Source: Haematobia irritans
Lineage: Eukaryota > Arthropoda > Insecta > Diptera > Muscidae
DNA length: 64,000 nucleotides
Direction: 5' to 3'
Assembly: GCF_050003625.1 (NCBI RefSeq)
Contig: NC_134397.1
Span: forward strand, 67,120,669 to 67,184,668
In this document: one piece after another, positions 59,050 to 64,000 of the stretch
Layout of the letters: each line of letters opens with the position of its first letter
Numbering within the stretch: position 1 is the first letter of the stretch
Position numbers and translations under genes: made by a program
The notes under the pieces: model-generated
Database searches by the model: none
What the model saw: only the letters and a program-made list of their open reading frames with translations
What the model was told of the DNA's origin: nothing

Positions 59050-59546
59050 AACAAGTATATACGGCTGTTAGTTCGGCCAGCCCGAATCCTACATACATTC
59101 CATTATGGATTGCGTAGAAAGTTCTATTAAAGACTGTCACCCACAATCGAATTACTTGGGTTGTGGTAATACTAGCTGATGTCAAGTTATCTTACAACTT
59201 CTTAAGAGTGGCTTCTAAATTTTAGGTTAGTCTATACGGAGTCTATATTGGACAAATTTCAACCGGATTGGATGAATTTTGCTCCTCCAACCGGATCGAA
59301 TGAAATGTGCTCCCCTTAGAGTTTCTGCAAGGTTAATCTGGGAGTCGGTTTATATTGTGGCTATAACTAAAAGTGGTCCAATATGGCCCATTTGCAATGC
59401 CGTCTGACCTACCTCAATAACAACTACTTCTACCAAGTTTCAAGTGGATAGCTTGTTTCTATCGAAAGTTAGCGTGACTTTCACAGATGGACGGACGGAC
59501 ACCGCTAGATCGACTCAGAATTTCACCACGAATCAGAAGTTATATA
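59050..59546 (+). mobile_element. Family B element B8, internally deleted, no hairpin end
   Basis: Left end AACAAGTATATACGGCTG, lead-in, then a jump to one partial body unit, a GACGGACGGAC tract and CAGAAGTTATATACACA; the hairpin is absent. Confidence 0.75.
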
Positions 59547-59614
59547 CACAGAAAAAAGTCCGTAGTTAATCTGAGGCTAAATTTAAATTAATTTTATTGC
59601 AAAAAAAAAAAAAA

Positions 59615-60835
59615 AACAAGTATATACGGCCGTAAGTTCGGCCAGGCCGAATCTTATGTACCCTCCACCATGGATTGCGTAGATACTTCTACGAAAGTCT
59701 GTCATCCACAAATTTCAACTCACTCGGATGAAATTTGCTCCTCCAAGAGGCTCCAAAACCAATTCTCGGGATCGGTTTATATGGGGGCAATAAATGATTA
59801 TGGACTGATATGGACCACCTTTGGCATGGTTGTTAAATATCATAACATATACTACCACCACGTAGCAAATTTCAACCAGATCGGATGAATTTTGCTTCTC
59901 CAAAAGGCACCGGAGGTCAAATCTGGCGATCGGTTTATATGGGAGCTATATATAATTATGGACTGGTAGGAACCAATTCCTCCATGGTTGTTGGATACCA
60001 TATACTGACATCACGTACCAAATTTCAACCGAATGGGAAGAATTTTGCTCTTCCAAGGTGCTCCGGAGGTCAAATCTGGTGATCAGTTTATATGGGGCCT
60101 ATATATAATTATGCACCGATATCGACCAATTTTTGCATGGGGGTTTGAAGCCATATAATAACATCACGTACCAAATTTCAACTGAATCAGATGAGTTTTG
60201 GTCTTCCAAGAGGCTCCGGAGGTCAAATCTGGTAATCGGTTTATATGGGGGCTATATATAATATTGGACCGATATGGACCAATTTTTGCATGGTCATTAG
60301 GGACCATATACTAAAATCATGTACCAAATTTCAGCCGGCTCGGATGAAATTTGTTTCTCTTAGAGGCTCTGCAAGCCGAATCGGGGGACCGGTTTATATG
60401 GGGGCTATATATAATTATGGACCAATGTGGACCAATTTTTGCATGATTGTTAGAGACCATATACCAACACCATGTACCAAATTTCAGCCGGATCGGATGA
60501 AATTTGCTTCTCTTAGAGGCCTCGCAAGCCAAATTTGGGGGTCCGTTTATATGGGGGCTATACATAAAAGTGGACCGATATGACCCATTTGCAATACCAT
60601 ACGACCTACATCAATAACAATTACTTGTGCCAAGTTTCAAGTCGATAGCTTATTTCGTTCGGAAGTTAGCGTGATTTCAACAGACGGACGGACATGCTCA
60701 GATCGACTCAGAATTTCACCACGACTCAGAATAACATATATATACTTTATGGGGTCTTAGATCAATATTTCGATGTATTACAAACGGAATGACAAAGTTA
60801 ATATACCCCCATCCTATGGTGGAGGGTATAAAAAT
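59615..60835 (+). mobile_element. Family B element B9, with both ends
   Basis: Left end AACAAGTATATACGGCCG with TTCGGCCAGGCCGAA; a deletion after GTCATCCACA removes the rest of the lead-in and the minisatellite. Body units 59715-60570, a short GACGGACGGAC tract near 60682, and the hairpin CATCCTATGGTGGAGGG then TATAAAAA. Confidence 0.85.
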
Positions 60836-61048
60836 ATTTTTTATAGTTATATTTTATTAAATTTTCCACAGCCTAAATTTTCCTTTTTCTAAGTATCTCT
60901 CAAACATTTTATGAACTAAGCGTTGGTATGAAGTTCAATGATCGTACACATAAGTTCAATATGAACTAAAGCAAAAGAAAAATTTCGTACTATTCCCAAA
61001 AATAGTAAGAATAATTACTCGTTAAAATGGTTATGATTTGACGCTAAT
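60836..61048. other. AT-rich spacer without gene
   Basis: Nothing recognised beyond AGTTCAAT repeated at about 60931 and 60953. Confidence 0.5.
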
Positions 61049-62720
61049 AATTATACCCTTCACCACTACAGGGTATAATAAGTTTGTGCATTTGTATGTA
61101 ACGCCAAGAAGGAAAAGTCTGAGACCCATCGATCGGCTTAGAATTAAATTCTGAGTCGATTTAGCGATGTCCGTCTGTCTATCATGTTCATGTATTTTTG
61201 TGTACAAAGTACAGGTCGCAGTTTAAGTCCGATCGTTCTCAAATTTGGCATAGGGTCGTTTTTTGGGACAAAGACAATCGATATTGATTTTGAAAAAATC
61301 GGTTCAGATTTAGATATAGCTGCCATATATATTTATCCCCAATCTGGTCATAATTGGCGAGTTTATAAACCGATGTTCTTCAAATTCCGTACATCCGAAT
61401 ATTTTATGAGTCTCGAAAAACTTGCAAAATATCAGCCAAATCGGTTCAGATTTAGGTATAGCTCCCCTATATATCTTTCGTCTGATTTAGACTCATATGA
61501 CCATAGAGGCCAAAGTTTACTACCGATTTTCGTGAAATTTTGCATAGAGAGTAGAATTGACATTCTAACATACCAATGTTTGGTAAATTTGATTGAAATT
61601 CGGTTCAGATTTAGATATAGCTCCCATATATATCTTTCGCCCAATTTGCAATTTATATGACCTCAAAAGCCAGAGTTTTGCCGTGATTTGCTTCAAATTT
61701 TGCACGCGAGGTACGTTTAATGGCATAGTTATTTGTGCTAAATTTTGTTGAAATCGGTTGAGAGTTAGATATAGCTCCCATATATATCTTTCGCCCGATT
61801 TACACTCATATGACCACGGGGGCCAAAGTTATACTCCCATTTACGTGCAATTTCGCAGAGATTGCAGAATTATTTTTCTAACTATGCATGTAAAATTTAG
61901 TCAAAATCGGTTCAGATTATATATAGCTCCCATATATACGTACAACAGAGTTGGGGAAATATGGAAGACTGTTTCGTATTTTAGACCCATTTTCAATGGG
62001 ATTTTCCTCCAATTGACTAGATAGATTCCACAGAGAATATATTTAATATGATATTTAAGTGTGTCAAGTTTGATCGAATTTGGTGCAGATTTAGACAAAG
62101 CCTCCATATATTCGTTCTTCTGGTTTATAAAATTTTGGCCAAAATTCTCACACTTTACACAAAATTCTGTGATGATTTCCCCATATCTTAGTCATATCCT
62201 ACACACTGTAATGCCAGACTTTCCACAGAACGGTTGAGTTTTAAATAAGGTCGCCCGACTTGACCAAATAATATATCACAACCCACACTTGACCATATAT
62301 CTTGGCGGGATCTAACCAATATCCTTGTAAAATCGCCACTGCTAAGTAGCAAAAATTGTAAATATTAGTCAAATTGTCCTATATCTCGAATATATAAGTA
62401 TCGCCTGATAAATCATTAATGCTCTTTTGTACAATTGCATTAAAATTTCTCTCGCTTCATATTTCCCATATTTATACCCTCCACCACTACTGTGGTAACG
62501 CCAACCAACGCCGATTTAAATTTTAATTCTAGAGAGTTTGTAGAAGTACAAAAAATTGTCTCCATTATAGGTATTTGTATCTGGAAATGCAAACTTTTAT
62601 ATAGCTCCCAACAAATTTGAAATAGTTGAGATGGTAACACAAATGTTGGTCTACATATGTTAGTGGTGAAGGGTATAATATAGTCGGCCCCTCCCGACTT
62701 TAGACTTTACTTACTTGTTT
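61049..62720 (-). mobile_element. Family A element A8, with worn hairpin
   Basis: Hairpin end TTATACCCTTCACCACTACA then GGGTATAATA lacks part of the inner stem. The (GTCT)n tract is reduced to GTCCGTCTGTC; about five diverged body units follow; left end at 62720 (GGCCCCTCCCGAC, TTACTTGTT). An older copy. Confidence 0.8.
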
Positions 62721-63478
62721 TTTTTCTTTACTTTTAATTCATTTTTTCTTATATGGGAGGGTGTAATTTTGTGAGTTGTAGCTCAAAAGTATACAAGGAC
62801 ATCAAATTTCCCTGTTTTTAACAATGCTTTGTGGAAATCTCAAAACATGGAGTATAATTTAGGTCAATTTTCGCGTGACGTAGTTCATTCTTGCTATAAA
62901 ATATTTTACTTTTATTTCAGTGTTTCTAATCAGTAGTTTATCCTACAAAGGCAGTTAATGTGGAAATACGAAAAAGTTGTCTCCTTGTCAGTTTGAAACG
63001 CAGTGCTAATTTTCTCTATAACTTAAACAGTAATGGAAAGCTACTAAATAAAGATCAAATCATTAAATGTTTAAAATCTATATTTCTCGTATACATTTTG
63101 TACAATAACTAGTCAGTGTAGAAGTGCATCGGAAATGAATCGTTTGTTTAGGCTCACCCTGTCAACCCAAAACATGTGCGCAATGCTTTCATATCTCAAT
63201 TTGTATACGCTGGTTATATGTTGCTGACTTACAGGTCTACTTCAGTGTAAAACTTTTGTGTACGATGTAGGGAAATAACCTTGAAGGCTTATTAAAATCT
63301 ATGAATCCTCGAATTTGCATCCCTTTAAAAGTGTCTTAATGTTTGTCTAATATTAGAGCAATTATTTGAAAACTAAATTTACAAGCAGCGTTGCTACTGA
63401 ATCCCATTATATACAAATGCCAAGAAAACAAAGAGTTTTTACCCAGATATTGTAATATAGGGAACTAATTAAAATTAA
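62721..63478. other. Low-copy sequence without gene
   Basis: No family member or long open frame recognised between two A elements. Confidence 0.55.
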
Positions 63479-64000
63479 AACAAGTAAGGAAAGTCTAAAG
63501 TCGGGCGGAACCGACTATATTATACCCTGCACCACTTTGTACATCTATACATTTTAGATACCATCTCAAACTCTTAAAATTTCTTGGATGCTATATACAA
63601 AAGTTTATGTTCTCATATACATATATTTAAATCTAAACCGACGGGAAAAGATGTTTTTAGACTTCTACGAAATCTCTAGACTTAAATTAAATCGGATAAT
63701 GCCCTGGGACAGAGCACAATATTAGTAAAAAATATGTGAAATAAATTAAATCAAACGCCATAGCAAAAGTGCATATATGGGATGGGTTTTTGCCTACAAC
63801 TACATATGAACTATATCTATGTTACATATGACCGGATTTCAACCAAATTTGACACGGACAGTTAGAATGTTAATTCTACTCTGTGGTCATATGACTGTAA
63901 TATGGGAGCTATATCAAAATCTGAACCGATTTGAACTAAATTCAGCACCCGCAGTTAGATTGTTAATTTGACTCCTAACTTTCATGTAAATCGGAGCAAA
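63479..64000 (+). mobile_element. Family A element A9, left part (runs off window)
   Basis: AACAAGTAAGGAAAGTC with GTCGGGCGGAACCGAC, lead-in and two diverged body units before the window ends. Confidence 0.8.

Overview
This window looks like a repeat-rich intergenic block from a muscid fly (Haematobia, Stomoxys or Musca type). Three things point there: mariner copies with Himar1-like termini and transposase, an RNase H-bearing non-LTR retrotransposon, and dozens of short elements built like the dipteran mini-me/DINE-1 (Helentron-related) repeats. The species call is inference. I see no convincing intact host gene. The coding remnants are broken transposon genes: two Himar1-like transposases, a third mariner scrap, one non-LTR RT/RNase H tail and one acidic exon-like fragment. 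A possible short host exon at 57000-57215 is weakly supported.

Most of the sequence belongs to three related families, named here A, B and C. All share one plan: a left end beginning AACAAGTA followed by a GC-rich palindrome; a body of 153-bp direct repeats; a (GTCY)n microsatellite; then a hairpin ending GGGTATAAAAA. A carries the palindrome GTCGGGCGGGGCCGAC, B carries TTCGGCCAGGCCGAA and C carries TTCGGCCGGGCCGAA. B also has a 29-bp AT-rich minisatellite behind its left end. 'Strand +' below means left end to hairpin end.

Layout. 1-4.3 kb: end of an A copy with a 412-bp (TA)n tract, a B copy, tRNA-like halves around a GGAGC hairpin, and scraps. 4.3-11.5 kb: an A array inside a 3,453-bp tandem duplication that looks identical over the stretches I compared. 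11.7-16.2 kb: mariner M1 invaded by B, itself invaded by C. 16.6-19.9 kb: a B element with three hairpin ends in tandem. 19.9-21.2 kb: mostly low-copy sequence. 21.2-23.1 kb: a full C. 23.15-30.65 kb: mariner M2 with a five-level nest (M2 > C > hAT-like > B > G). 31.0-38.6 kb: A joined end to end with C, the C invaded by G4 (itself split by H) and by A. 39.5-43.7 kb: MITE E2 holding B holding G2. 44-50 kb: scraps, a GGGGC-motif cluster, and elements K, I and J inside an A-like remnant. 50-56.9 kb: B, mariner scrap, B, then a tandemly duplicated A array. 57.3-58.9 kb: non-LTR element. 59-64 kb: B, B, A, low-copy DNA and the start of another A.

The strongest candidate for something undescribed is the G/K group (25978-27786, 32740-35155, 40815-42619, 47065-47982). 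These have CAC...GTG termini, 2-bp target duplications, many subterminal ATATGTTTGG/CCAAACATAT motifs and, at the centre, tRNA-derived Pol III units; three of the four copies carry two units pointing away from each other. The second is the evidence that A, B and C are one lineage, from their shared 153-bp unit.
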